Shown in pieces: positions 27,769 through 36,762 of a stretch of DNA of 64,000 nt (its first letter is position 1; every line of letters begins with the position of its first letter). The stretch is taken from positions 1 through 64,000 of the forward strand of contig NZ_FSRH01000009.1 in assembly GCF_900141635.1 (NCBI RefSeq). Reading direction: 5' to 3'. The DNA is from Peptoclostridium litorale DSM 5388. GTDB lineage: Bacteria; Bacillota; Clostridia; Peptostreptococcales; Peptostreptococcaceae. The position numbers and the translations under genes were made by a program. The notes under the pieces were generated by a model. It saw only the letters and a program-made list of their open reading frames with translations. It ran no database searches and had not been told where the DNA came from.

Positions 27769-29091
27769 TTAGGCGATTTTTGACTCGCTTCCCTTTTCAG
27801 AATCCTTGAACTGGGGGATTCCAAACACTATAGCAAGCACTCCCATTGCAATAGTAAGGAAAGGATAGTACATGTATTTGACTATTTCAAAAGATGCGAT
27901 ACCGCCTATTCCAGATGCCACAAGAAGCTGTGCCCCATAAGGTATTATTCCCTGCCAAGAGCTTGAGAATATGTCAAGAAGGCTGGCAGACCTTTTTGGG
28001 TCTATGTCGTAGTCCTGGGCTATGTCTTTCGCCAGAGGTCCCGCCATGACTATTGTTATCGTGTTGTTTGCAGTGCATATATCGACAAGGCTTGTAAGAA
28101 TGGCTATTCCGAATTCCCCGCCTCTTCTTCCGCTTACCTTGCCGTGTATGAACGATATAAGGAAGTCTATTCCTCCATTTAGCTTTATAAGCTCAACAAG
28201 CCCACCTATTACTATGGCTATCATGGCCAGGTCTTCCATTCCCTGCATACCCTGAGCGGCTGCCTGAAGAAGTCCCATAATGCCGAAGCTTCCGTTCATT
28301 ATTCCTATGGCACCCGAAAGCACCACTCCGCCCGTAAGCACTGCGAGAACGTTGACCCCCATAAGAGCCGCCCCTAATACAGCTACGTACGGGATTATCT
28401 TTACAAGGCTGTAAGGATGAGGCTGCGAAACCGCATTTGCCGCTCCACCTGCCGAAAACGCAAGTATTGCCGCAGTTATTACAGCAGCAGGCAGAACTAT
28501 CATGAAGTTCATCTTGAACTTGTCTTTCATTCCGCAACCTTGCGTTCTGGTAGCCGCTATTGTAGTATCCGATATCATGGAAAGGTTGTCGCCAAACATG
28601 GCCCCTCCCACTACGGCTGCAAGCGCAAGCGCAACGGGTATTCCAGTTTGCTCCGATATTCCCACGCCTATTGGTGCAAGTGCAACTATCGTACCCATTG
28701 AGGTTCCCATCGAAAGCGATATGAAGCAGCATATTACAAACGTTCCCGCCAAAAGCAGATTCTGCGGAAGTATTGTAAGTCCGAAGTTGACTGTCGATTC
28801 AACTCCTCCCATCGCCTTTGAAACCGCACCGAACGCACCCGCAAGTACGAATATTATGCACATGAGTATTATGTTCGGATCGCTCGCTCCCTTGCAAAAC
28901 ACCTCTACTTTTTCGTCAAGCGAAACTTTAGTATTCATGCCTATCGCGACGACAGTAGCTATTACAAAAGCTACGAGAACTGGCATCGCGTAAAAATCCT
29001 TGGTTATTATTCCCGATCCTATAAAAAGAATTAAAAAAACCAGAAGCGGTAAAAGTCCTAATGCACTCCCCTTTGATGCTTTCTTTTCCAT
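27769..29091 (-). CDS. nhaC: NhaC-family Na+/H+ antiporter
   Basis: About 440 residues with ten or more membrane helices. The Na_H_antiporter (NhaC) core is visible: GTSMGTIVALAPIGVG, AAVVGGAMFGDNLSMISDTTIAATRTQGC and later CTANNTITIVMAGPLAKDIA. The last two stretches are family signatures. Role: expelling Na+ in exchange for protons, or handling an organic substrate as some members do. The ATG at 29091 has GGAGG eight bases before it; the ATG at 29106 has almost no spacing to its ribosome-binding site. A promoter with an overlapping inverted repeat lies upstream. Confidence 0.9.
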   Translation of the reverse strand: MEKKASKGSALGLLPLLVFLILFIGSGIITKDFYAMPVLVAFVIATVVAIGMNTKVSLDEKVEVFCKGASDPNIILMCIIFVLAGAFGAVSKAMGGVESTVNFGLTILPQNLLLAGTFVICCFISLSMGTSMGTIVALAPIGVGISEQTGIPVALALAAVVGGAMFGDNLSMISDTTIAATRTQGCGMKDKFKMNFMIVLPAAVITAAILAFSAGGAANAVSQPHPYSLVKIIPYVAVLGAALMGVNVLAVLTGGVVLSGAIGIMNGSFGIMGLLQAAAQGMQGMEDLAMIAIVIGGLVELIKLNGGIDFLISFIHGKVSGRRGGEFGIAILTSLVDICTANNTITIVMAGPLAKDIAQDYDIDPKRSASLLDIFSSSWQGIIPYGAQLLVASGIGGIASFEIVKYMYYPFLTIAMGVLAIVFGIPQFKDSEKGSESKIA

Positions 29092-29131
29092 CGACCTTTC
29101 CTCCATTCCTATTTTTTAGTCCCAGTTGAAC

Positions 29132-29249
29132 TCTGCAGGCTGCAGAGCGCTGTAAAATAATTGCACAACTATGCCGGCAATACGATTATACACTCTTGAA
29201 AGTGTTATTGAAAATAGTTTTTACTAATACTTGTTATTTTTTCAATAAC
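29132..29249 (-). promoter_or_regulatory. nhaC promoter region with inverted repeat and leader hairpin
   Basis: TATAAT lies on the minus strand near 29190, with TTTCAA 17 bases upstream. An 11-base inverted repeat, GTTATTGAAAA (29204-29214) and TTTTCAATAAC (29239-29249), covers the -35 region. The leader carries a perfect CTCTGCA/TGCAGAG hairpin near 29132-29150. This could be an operator plus a leader RNA element. Confidence 0.45.
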
Positions 29250-29255
29250 TCTTCC

Positions 29256-30482
29256 TTATAGAGAATATTCTATTGCTAGCTCTATCTGTTCAAAAACACT
29301 TTTCCAGCTCTTCGAATGGATTCCATCCCTTACAGATTCAATCCATGAATCTCCATATTCCCTTGTGTTTTTAATCTGGACTTCTATTGCCGTTTTGAGC
29401 CTTTGAACAAAGAGATCGACATCGTCTTCATGCGGAACGTCGGTAATCAGCCTTGGAAGTTTCACATATTCAATTGCTGTGCTCTTGTTTATATCTTCTC
29501 CCATCCAGCCCCTGACTCCTGGTATGTCCGTAGCAACAACCCTGAGCCCGCTCGCAAGCGCCTCCACTATTACAAGAGGCAGCCCTTCATAAAAAGACGG
29601 CAGCACGAATATGTCGCTTTTTTTGAACAACTGCGCCAGCTGGCTGTGGCTGAGCATTCCTGCAAATTCTATTTTGGCAGCGCTTTTTGCCGCTCTTTCC
29701 CTTATTCTCTTTTCCTCATGTCCGCTTCCCGATCCAGCAATTACAAGCCTTATGTCTTCTTTGGCACAAATAGCGTCCACAGCATCCACAAGCTGCATAA
29801 GGCCCTTTGAAAAGCTGAGTTTCCCCGCATATACAATGTCCACTCCTCTTTTATCCGTTTGCGCCCTTCCGTCGAAATTGAATACACACGAGTCATATCC
29901 GCATCCCGAAACGCTTATCCTGGACTTTGGAATCCCATATATTCGGCTTATTTTATCCATTTGGTGCTCGTTTAAGGCCATCACCCCGCAAAGGTTTTTG
30001 CATCCTTCAATCACCCGTTCCCTGAAATGCGGGCAAAGTTCAAGCTGCCTAAGATCCGTTCCGTGGCATATTCCAATCACAGGTATTCCCCTGCTGTTTT
30101 TTGCCGCCATTGATGTAAGTATCCATAAATGGTGGCTTATTATTATGTCCGGCTGAAATTCATCTATAGCCTTTTCCAAAGTGCCTTCAAACTGAATCTT
30201 CCATTTTTCGAGCATTTCACAGTCCATTTCAGAATACCTTGTGCTGCTGTAAGGCATTACATCGCTCATTCCAACTACATGAAACGGCAGCCTCTCGCTT
30301 TCAAATTCGACAGGATACAAAGGTACATCGCTTCTCCAGCCTTCAATGTCCTCCCTGACCATCCCGGACACCACAGCCTGCGAATATCCTTTTTCCTGGG
30401 CATTTTCCACTAGTGCGCTTAAAAATATTCCGCTTCCCGTCTTCTTGGGCCTCTGGCTTATTATATGAAGTATTTTTTTCAA
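29256..30482 (-). CDS. GT4-family glycosyltransferase
   Basis: About 408 residues. The N-terminal Rossmann half begins KKILHIISQRPKKTGSG, the classic GT-B nucleotide-sugar transferase opening, with ICHGTDLRQLELCP. The C-terminal half has VDIVYAGKLSFSKGLMQLVDA, VIAGSGSG and the E-x7-E motif in LPSFYEGLPLVIVEALASG. Acceptor and donor cannot be told; no polysaccharide cluster lies nearby. I prefer the TTG at 30482 (AGAGG eight bases upstream) over the ATG at 30488, which lies only two bases from the ribosome-binding site. The longer frame to 30623 overlaps a structured leader. Confidence 0.88.
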   Translation of the reverse strand: MKKILHIISQRPKKTGSGIFLSALVENAQEKGYSQAVVSGMVREDIEGWRSDVPLYPVEFESERLPFHVVGMSDVMPYSSTRYSEMDCEMLEKWKIQFEGTLEKAIDEFQPDIIISHHLWILTSMAAKNSRGIPVIGICHGTDLRQLELCPHFRERVIEGCKNLCGVMALNEHQMDKISRIYGIPKSRISVSGCGYDSCVFNFDGRAQTDKRGVDIVYAGKLSFSKGLMQLVDAVDAICAKEDIRLVIAGSGSGHEEKRIRERAAKSAAKIEFAGMLSHSQLAQLFKKSDIFVLPSFYEGLPLVIVEALASGLRVVATDIPGVRGWMGEDINKSTAIEYVKLPRLITDVPHEDDVDLFVQRLKTAIEVQIKNTREYGDSWIESVRDGIHSKSWKSVFEQIELAIEYSL

Positions 30483-30534
30483 TCTCATCACCTCTTGATT
30501 ACATATATTACATATGCATATCGCACAAACAGCA

Positions 30535-30611
30535 CGGGTAAATCCGGAGCCGTTCCATGCGCCCTGAAGGGATACTCGATGCAAACAGCATATTTTTAAT
30601 ATGTATACCCG
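30535..30611 (-). ncRNA. Possible structured leader RNA of the glycosyltransferase gene
   Basis: On the minus strand CGGGTA (30611-30606) can pair with TACCCG (30540-30535) to close a 77-nt domain containing CATATT/AATATG, CCC-TTCA-GGG and a small GGA/TCC stem. The segment TGCTGTTTG occurs inside and again just after the domain. It matches no riboswitch I recognise, and the helices are short. Confidence 0.25.
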
Positions 30612-30703
30612 TTTTATAAGCATATTCTATAGTTCAAGTGTTATTTATAAGCTTTTTCTATAATAAATAGTTTATATCACATGCACGGCCATATTTCAAC
30701 AGC

Positions 30704-30731
30704 AAAAAGCCGGCCCCGATGCGGGCCGGCT
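30704..30731 (-). terminator. Terminator of the opine dehydrogenase gene
   Basis: AGCCGGCCC pairs perfectly with GGGCCGGCT, followed by TTTTT on the minus strand. Confidence 0.9.
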
Positions 30732-30774
30732 GTGATTTCTTCTATTATAACTTTATATTTTATGTTCCTGGCTT

Positions 30775-31875
30775 TTACGCTTCATATCCATTATACAGGA
30801 AGCTTTTTATCTGATCTATGTCCATGCCGTCTATTCCTATGTGCTCGACTCTTCTTCCATTCTCCCAGTAGTCTTCATCCTTGAGCGCCGAAGCAAGCGT
30901 CACAACCGAATCCATTACAGGAGTCGAAACTCCAACCTGTCTTGCTATGCTAGAAAGAAGAACCATTGAATAAGGAGTATCCTCTGTAAGATATCTGTCG
31001 TTGAGGTCCTTTGGGCCCTTAAGCGGATCGAATGCCTTGCTGTCCCTGTAGCACTCGTAAAGAGTCTCTCTCTTTGGAGCGTATCCCATTGCATACAGCC
31101 TGTCCTTTATATCTATCACCTTGTACCCAAGCACCCTGCATATCTCCTGTCTTTCCCTGTCCACTCTTTCGTTGACCCTGGCAACAGAAGGCGTTATCCC
31201 TTCTCTGTAGTGGTAATGCTCCCCTTTGAAATATTCTATCTTTCCGGCATTGAGGACTACAGGAGCCGGGTGCGAAACCGGATTTCCATTGTTAAGCGAT
31301 GTTTCGAGCACGTCGTTTACAAGCTCGCATGATGGATATACATCCTTTACAAGCTCATACATCTCCTCGTTATACTTTGCCGGGAATGCTGCAAAGTATA
31401 GCTTGGTGCACTCAAGGAGTATATTTGCGCTGCTTGGAGAAGTCTTTCTGGCGGCATATGGAAGCGTGTGCATTTCAGCTATTTTCACTCCGTCAAGCCT
31501 GCCCATGTCGTGTAGTATTTTAGCCGTTAAAAGTGCTCCCCCCGTGCTTCCCGGGGCAAGTATTATATTGTGGCCCTTTTTTATGTAAGGCGCCATGGTT
31601 CTTGCAACCTCAGCCTGCGTATAGGCCGGTATTACAGGCATTATTATGTCAACATCGGCAAAAGCCTTTTCAAGATCAGTTGTCACATCATAAATCAGAG
31701 CCTCCCCTGTCCTTCCGACTCCGGTAAGCTTTATGGTCTTGTTCTCAATAACTTCCTCTATTCTGTGCCTATGCCTTTCATCCGCACAAAGTGTAACTCT
31801 GTGTCCTGCAAGTGTAAGATCTGCCGCAGCTGCAAACGCGCCGCTTCCACCACCAAGTATCGCTATTTTTTTCAA
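30775..31875 (-). CDS. NAD/NADP octopine/nopaline-type (opine) dehydrogenase
   Basis: 366 residues. The N-terminal dinucleotide-binding fold begins KKIAILGGGSGAFAAAADL (GxGxxA type) with VDIIMPVIPAYTQAEVA. The C-terminal opine dehydrogenase domain has NPVSHPAPVVLNAG, whose His is the conserved catalytic position of the family, and an LLSSIARQVGVSTPVMDSVV helix. Such enzymes reversibly join an amino acid and a 2-oxo acid using NAD(P)H; in fermenters they may balance redox, and in others they make metallophore precursors. The start is TTG at 31875, seven bases from GGGAGG. No partner genes nearby. Substrate unknown. Confidence 0.88.
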   Translation of the reverse strand: MKKIAILGGGSGAFAAAADLTLAGHRVTLCADERHRHRIEEVIENKTIKLTGVGRTGEALIYDVTTDLEKAFADVDIIMPVIPAYTQAEVARTMAPYIKKGHNIILAPGSTGGALLTAKILHDMGRLDGVKIAEMHTLPYAARKTSPSSANILLECTKLYFAAFPAKYNEEMYELVKDVYPSCELVNDVLETSLNNGNPVSHPAPVVLNAGKIEYFKGEHYHYREGITPSVARVNERVDRERQEICRVLGYKVIDIKDRLYAMGYAPKRETLYECYRDSKAFDPLKGPKDLNDRYLTEDTPYSMVLLSSIARQVGVSTPVMDSVVTLASALKDEDYWENGRRVEHIGIDGMDIDQIKSFLYNGYEA

Positions 31876-31922
31876 TAAAATTTCCTCCCTTTTGCTTTCT
31901 ATTTCATTTTCAGAATTTGAAT

Positions 31923-31950
31923 ATTATAATTAGAGCTTTTATCATTCCAA
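31923..31950 (-). promoter_or_regulatory. Promoter of the opine dehydrogenase gene
   Basis: TTGGAA (31950-31945) and TATAAT (31928-31923), spacing 16, on the minus strand. Confidence 0.5.
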
Positions 31951-32340
31951 ATTTAAACCACCCTGGATAAATATGGATGCAAACCCTCACAAAAATACTT
32001 TTGCGTAATTCTGTTTTTTACCTTAGCTGTCACACAGGTTCTATAAGTATCTGTTTCGAGAAGATAAAGGCCGTCCATGACTTCTGAGCAAGTATGGATT
32101 TAACCTTTTGGGGGTAAGTTGTAATTCGAAAGAAAATCGAAATGTTTTGGGGAAAAGTTATCACTTTCCGCTTATATCTCTACATATATAATATCATATT
32201 TTGGCTTATTTTATCAAATATTGCTTTCTAACGTATTTATTTTTATTTTAAATAATATCTTTCTGTTTTGCTATCTTAAAATCTTTATTTCTCTTTAATA
32301 GTCAATTTTTATATTTTCCAATAATGCACCTTGTCCTACC
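31951..32340. other. AT-rich intergenic region, no gene recognised
   Basis: About 390 bases between the opine dehydrogenase promoter and the TRAP terminators. No ORF with a credible ribosome-binding site and no riboswitch or RNA gene that I can name. Confidence 0.5.
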
Positions 32341-32397
32341 CGGCAAAAATGCAGCCATAAGCCCGCAACTAGTCTCCGGTTGGCTGCATTTTTGCCG
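32341..32397. terminator. Long hairpin downstream of the TRAP permease gene
   Basis: CGGCAAAAATGCAGCCA (32341-32357) pairs perfectly, 17 bp, with TGGCTGCATTTTTGCCG (32381-32397) around a 23-nt loop. It is the second of two tandem hairpins after the TRAP genes on the minus strand. Confidence 0.6.
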
Positions 32398-32406
32398 CAA
32401 TATTAA

Positions 32407-32432
32407 AGCCCCTGATTTTGTAATCAGGGGCT
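32407..32432 (-). terminator. Terminator of the TRAP transporter genes
   Basis: AGCCCCTGATT pairs perfectly with AATCAGGGGCT around a 4-nt loop; TTTAATATT follows on the minus strand. Confidence 0.75.
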
Positions 32433-32493
32433 CTCATTTTGAAGTGTCCGCAAAGCAGAACTACTATTCTTTTTCAGCTTGTCAAACAATTGC

Positions 32494-34587
32494 TTATGCA
32501 GCCTTTTGTTCAACCTCTAGAATGCTTTTCTTTTTTCTCATGGTCTGACTTGCAAATACAAGAGCAAGCATCGCTGCTCCCATAAGGTCACTCTTAATTC
32601 CAACCATAAGAAGCATTATTGCGGCTACGAAAAGAAGAACTCTTTCAACGATGTTGGTGTTAGTTCTCAGGTATCCTTCAGCCCCTGCTCCAAGAGCAAG
32701 TATTCCAAGTACGCATGTTATTATTATCTGAACCAGCACAAGCGCTCCTACAGGCTCCTGCATAAGTATTTCAGGGTTGTACACGAATATATACGGAACT
32801 ATGAATCCTGCAAGAGCAAGTTTTACCGCGGTAAATCCTGTCCAGAAAGGATTTGATCCCGCTATTCCGGCCCCCGCATATGCCGCCAGCGCGACAGGAG
32901 GCGTAAGGTCCGCCACGACTCCGAAGTAAAGCACGAACATGTGAGCTGCAAGCGGTGTAACTCCAAGCTTCTCAAGCGCAGGCGCAGCTATCATGGCAAG
33001 TATTATATATGTTGCTGTTGTAGGTATTCCCGATCCAAGTATTGTACAAGCAAGCATTGTAAAGAAAAGAGTGAAAAACAAAAGTACTCCCGGAGTATCC
33101 ATAAATCCAAGCCCTATCGCGGAAAGCGCAGCTACAACGTTGCCTGCAAGGTTTACTGTCATTCCCGCAAATGTAAGTCCAAGTCCTGTAAGCGTACATG
33201 TTCCAACTATGAATCCTACAGCCGCACATGATGCGGTAACTCCAAGAGAAGCCTTAGCTCCCTCTTCAAGGCATTCAAGTATGTCTTTTCCCCAAGCCTT
33301 GCACGTTCCTGCAAATTCAGATCCATCGTATCCGTTTGACCTTGACTTGTCCACGATTACCTTTTCTATAAGGTATATGACTATAGACGAAAGCGATCCG
33401 TAGAAACCTGCGCTCAGAGGTGTGTATCCGTTTACAAGCTGCCATATTATTATGAACAGGGGTATTAGAAGGTATCCCCTTGTCTTTAGCAGGTTGAAAA
33501 GGTGAGGTACCCTCTCAAGGCCCTTAAGGTCGTTCTTCGCCGCCTCAAGGTGTACCATGGTTCCAACCGCAAGGTAGTAAAGCGCCGCTGGTATTACAGC
33601 TGCCACTATTATCTTTGTGTAGGGTATTCCAAGGAACTCCGACATTATGAATGCCGCCGCTCCCATTATAGGAGGCATTATCTGCCCTCCGGTAGATGCC
33701 GCAGCCTCTACCGCTCCTGCAAATCTCGCCTTGTATCCCATGTTTTTCATAAGAGGTATTGTGAATGCTCCAGTTGTAACTGTGTTTGCTATTGAGCTTC
33801 CGTTTATAGATCCCATAAGTCCACTTGATATTACCGATACCTTCGCAGGTCCTCCGGTAGTCTTTCCTGCTATTGCAAGCGCTATGTCTATGAACAGCTG
33901 TCCCAGCCCCGTCTTGCTTGCCAAAACTCCAAACAGTACGAACAGGAACACATATGTCGCTGCAACCGAAAGAGGTGTACTGTATATTCCTTCGAGAGTG
34001 AGGTACATGTATTCTGATATCCTGCTTATCGAATATCCCCTGTGAGCGAATATCCATGGCAGGTATCTTCCGAAAAATGCATATGCAATGAATATCATTC
34101 CAAGTATAGGAAGGTCTATTCCGACAACCCTTCTTCCAGCTTCAAGAACAGTTATTACAGCAAGTATCGCCATGATTATGTCAAGTCCATTAGGATTTCC
34201 CGCACGATATGCAAGAGCCTGGAAGTTTATGACTATATACATGTTGACTGTGACTCCCACCGCAGCCCAAATCATGTCAATTGCCGTGAATTTTCCCTTA
34301 GGTGATTTTTTCGATCCAGGGAACAGCAGGAATATAAGCGCCATTGCAAATGCAAGGTGTATTGAACGCTGAAGCCTTGCCTGCAAAAGCCCAAAACCCG
34401 ATGTGTAAAGCTGGAAAAGCGACATTGAAACCGCTATCGCCGTTATGAGCATTCCCGCCTTTCCTTTTAGTTTTCTGTAGTTTGATTCGTTGTCCATGGC
34501 CTTTATCGCTTCCATGTCCACATTTTCCGCTTCAATGCTCATAAGATCTTGAGAATTGAATTCTTGTACTTCGTCTTTGCTTTTCAA
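32494..34587 (-). CDS. TRAP transporter fused permease (DctQM type, TAXI family)
   Basis: About 697 residues. An N-terminal four-helix DctQ-like part (RKLKGKAGMLITAIAVSMSLFQLY) is joined to a large DctM domain with GSINGSSIANTVTTGAFTIPLMKNMGYKARFAGAVEAAASTGGQIMPPIMGAAAFIM, the TRAP signature. Such permeases import organic acids or amino-acid-like solutes using a Na+ gradient, receiving substrate from a TAXI binding protein, here encoded two genes upstream. The start is taken as TTG at 34587, eight bases after AAGGAGG; the ATG at 34632 has no such site. Confidence 0.93.
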   Translation of the reverse strand: MKSKDEVQEFNSQDLMSIEAENVDMEAIKAMDNESNYRKLKGKAGMLITAIAVSMSLFQLYTSGFGLLQARLQRSIHLAFAMALIFLLFPGSKKSPKGKFTAIDMIWAAVGVTVNMYIVINFQALAYRAGNPNGLDIIMAILAVITVLEAGRRVVGIDLPILGMIFIAYAFFGRYLPWIFAHRGYSISRISEYMYLTLEGIYSTPLSVAATYVFLFVLFGVLASKTGLGQLFIDIALAIAGKTTGGPAKVSVISSGLMGSINGSSIANTVTTGAFTIPLMKNMGYKARFAGAVEAAASTGGQIMPPIMGAAAFIMSEFLGIPYTKIIVAAVIPAALYYLAVGTMVHLEAAKNDLKGLERVPHLFNLLKTRGYLLIPLFIIIWQLVNGYTPLSAGFYGSLSSIVIYLIEKVIVDKSRSNGYDGSEFAGTCKAWGKDILECLEEGAKASLGVTASCAAVGFIVGTCTLTGLGLTFAGMTVNLAGNVVAALSAIGLGFMDTPGVLLFFTLFFTMLACTILGSGIPTTATYIILAMIAAPALEKLGVTPLAAHMFVLYFGVVADLTPPVALAAYAGAGIAGSNPFWTGFTAVKLALAGFIVPYIFVYNPEILMQEPVGALVLVQIIITCVLGILALGAGAEGYLRTNTNIVERVLLFVAAIMLLMVGIKSDLMGAAMLALVFASQTMRKKKSILEVEQKAA

Positions 34588-34647
34588 CTCTATTACCTCC
34601 TTGATAAGATGTCGTCGATTGCCTCTTGGCAAACTCCATTAACTTCA

Positions 34648-35196
34648 TTATATGTTCGCTTTTAAACCGGATGCTATTTCTTCAAACAAATATGCCGCCA
34701 GCATTGTCCTTTCGACGGATACTCTTATGTTCTCGCCTTCGCGTGCTATTTGTATGAGTTCTATCGCTTCGTCTCCTATTTCAAGCCTGTCGTCATACGC
34801 CCTTTGAACAGTTATGTTCATGCTCTTAAACTCCCTTTGAAATCCTTCAAGCACAAACTTGCCGCCTTCGATCTTGAATTTCTCGCTCCCCCATTCAAAT
34901 TCGGGCATCCCAGCTCCTCCCTGATCTGTATACGATACCTTTACAAGGCGTATTTTTCCGTTTGAAACCTCAAGAGTTTCCTCTATGGGCGTTTTGGATA
35001 CCGAATGTATATATGAAAAAACTATGGGTTCGCCGTTTGAAACCCTGGATACATGCCTTATGTCTCCTTTTTTAAAGCCCCTCACCGCCAGAGTGTCGAC
35101 CGGGCATGCAGCCAAAACCAGCACTATAAGCGCTGAAATCATAAAGAGTTTTTTCCTCACAAAAAAGCCGGGCATCCTGTTGAAAATACCCGGCAT
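34648..35196 (-). CDS. DUF1850 family protein of the TAXI-TRAP operon
   Basis: Up to 182 residues with a hydrophobic N-terminal segment ending LVLAACPVD, which looks like a lipoprotein signal. The domain has VFSYIHSVSKTPIEETLEV, YTDQGGAGMPEFEWGSE and SVERTMLAAYL, features of DUF1850 proteins that accompany TAXI-type TRAP transporters. Their role is not established; a periplasmic accessory to substrate binding is likely. The start is uncertain: the outermost ATG abuts its AAAGGAG, and the first codons lie in a terminator-like hairpin. GTG at 35160 or ATG at 35142 would keep the signal peptide. Confidence 0.82.
   Translation of the reverse strand: MPGIFNRMPGFFVRKKLFMISALIVLVLAACPVDTLAVRGFKKGDIRHVSRVSNGEPIVFSYIHSVSKTPIEETLEVSNGKIRLVKVSYTDQGGAGMPEFEWGSEKFKIEGGKFVLEGFQREFKSMNITVQRAYDDRLEIGDEAIELIQIAREGENIRVSVERTMLAAYLFEEIASGLKANI
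35161..35194 (-). terminator. Terminator-like hairpin between TAXI receptor and DUF1850 genes
   Basis: GCCGGG and CCCGGC pair (GCCGGG-tattttcaacaggat-GCCCGGC on the minus strand), followed by TTTTTT. It overlaps the 5' end of the DUF1850 frame and probably lets only part of transcription continue to the permease. Confidence 0.7.
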
Positions 35197-35222
35197 CTCC
35201 TTTGCTTGGACTGGACAGTCGC

Positions 35223-36185
35223 CTATTTTATAAGGCCCTGTTCCTTGTAGTATTTTTCGGCACCTGGGTGCAGCGGTATGGCCATTCCATCAAGAGCTGT
35301 GTCTATAGTTACGCTCTTTCCTTTTTCATGAGCCGCTTCAAGACTGTCCCTGTTCTCCCAAAGAGCTTTGGTAACATCGTATACAAGAGCCTCGTCAACC
35401 TGCTCGTCTACAACCCACATCGCCATTGTAGTGGCAGTTACAATATCCGCATCCTGTCCCTGGTATGTTCCCGCAGGGATTACAGCCTTAGCGTAGTAAG
35501 GTGATTTTTCAATCATTTTGTCTATTTTTTCCTCAGCTATAGGGACTATGTTTATTTCCCTTGCAAGAGATATGTCTATTATGCTCGATGTCGGGTATCC
35601 AGCTGTAACGAATGCCGCATCTATCTGCTTGTCCTTTATCTTTTGAGCAGCCTCAGAGAATGAAAGGTAGTCTATTTGCACATCTTCATAAGTAAGTCCG
35701 TGAGCGTTGAATATGTTTTGAACGTCAAAGTCAACTCCGCTTCCCTGCTCCCCAACTGAAACTTTCTTTCCCTTAAGGTCTTCTACTGAATTTATTCCCG
35801 AATCCTTAAGCGCAACAAGCTGTATGGCCTCAGGGTACAGACTCGCTACTCCCCTTACGTTTTCCACTTTCTTTCCTTCAAAGCTTCCTATTCCCTCGTA
35901 AGCCCAGTATGCAACGTTGTTTTGAACGAATGCAGACTCAGTCTCATGGTTTAGTATAAGGTTGCAGTTCGCAACGGATGCGTTTCCTGCCTGCGCCGTC
36001 GCCGCAAGATTCTCAACATTGTTTGAAAGCACTTCCGCAAGAGCTCCTCCAACAGGGTAGTACGTTCCGCCTGTTCCTCCAGTGGTTATGTTGAAAAACC
36101 TTTTTCCATCTGAACATCCAACCGTAGCGGCCATTATTACAACAAGTGCAAGTATGATAGCCGTGATTTTTTTTGTAATTTTCAT
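35223..36185 (-). CDS. TAXI-family TRAP transporter solute-binding lipoprotein
   Basis: 320 residues. Lipoprotein signal with a VGC lipobox near residue 24. The TAXI receptor core is present: FNITTGGTGGTYYPVGGALAEV, VKNVRGVASLYPEAIQLVA-like segment, GKKVSVGEQGSGVDF and DAAFVTAGYPTSSI. These extracytoplasmic receptors bind small carboxylates or amino acids such as glutamate. First gene of the operon receptor-DUF1850-permease; a strong GGAGG site and a following partial terminator fit the usual need for excess receptor. Confidence 0.93.
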   Translation of the reverse strand: MKITKKITAIILALVVIMAATVGCSDGKRFFNITTGGTGGTYYPVGGALAEVLSNNVENLAATAQAGNASVANCNLILNHETESAFVQNNVAYWAYEGIGSFEGKKVENVRGVASLYPEAIQLVALKDSGINSVEDLKGKKVSVGEQGSGVDFDVQNIFNAHGLTYEDVQIDYLSFSEAAQKIKDKQIDAAFVTAGYPTSSIIDISLAREINIVPIAEEKIDKMIEKSPYYAKAVIPAGTYQGQDADIVTATTMAMWVVDEQVDEALVYDVTKALWENRDSLEAAHEKGKSVTIDTALDGMAIPLHPGAEKYYKEQGLIK

Positions 36186-36762
36186 CTTTTCATTGTCCTC
36201 CTTTTATTTTTTTGAATTTTCAAAATATTCTCACTTATCGCTTAATTGCGAATAACTTATGTATTTATTACAACAATATTCTATCACACAAACGCCACTT
36301 TATTCAATTGAAATGTTTAATACTTGCATACAATTTTCACATTTCAACACACTTTTTTTCCAACCTACATTGTAAACAGCGGTTTTCAGCCAATCATAAT
36401 ATTGTATCCAATAAGTATCCCTCGTCATAAAAATACAAAAATACAATTGCAGTACTTGTCTTTTTGTATTTCACTTACCCGAAAACGAATGAATGCAGTT
36501 TTGTTTTTTCATTTCCCGCATATCCTCCTTTCATTTTTTTATGTATAAAAAAATTTATATGCAATATTTTTATTTGCCAGCTTCACTTTTCGCACTTGTT
36601 TTGTATCTCAGCTAGGATAATGTGATTCATTTTCACTTTCAAAAAAAGCTTCTATCGCATGAATTATTTATTTTTTACTATTTTTTAACCTTTTTTATGG
36701 TTAAATGGAAGCCTAATATGGTATTATAATATAGAGATTTTAATAATAATGGGAGTGTTATA
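36186..36762. other. AT-rich divergent intergenic region (577 bases)
   Basis: It separates the TAXI-TRAP operon and the S1-domain gene. A TATTATAAT extended -10 element (TGGTATTATAAT, about 36718-36729) with a TTAAAT-like -35 is a likely promoter for the S1 gene. No further gene or RNA recognised. Confidence 0.5.
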
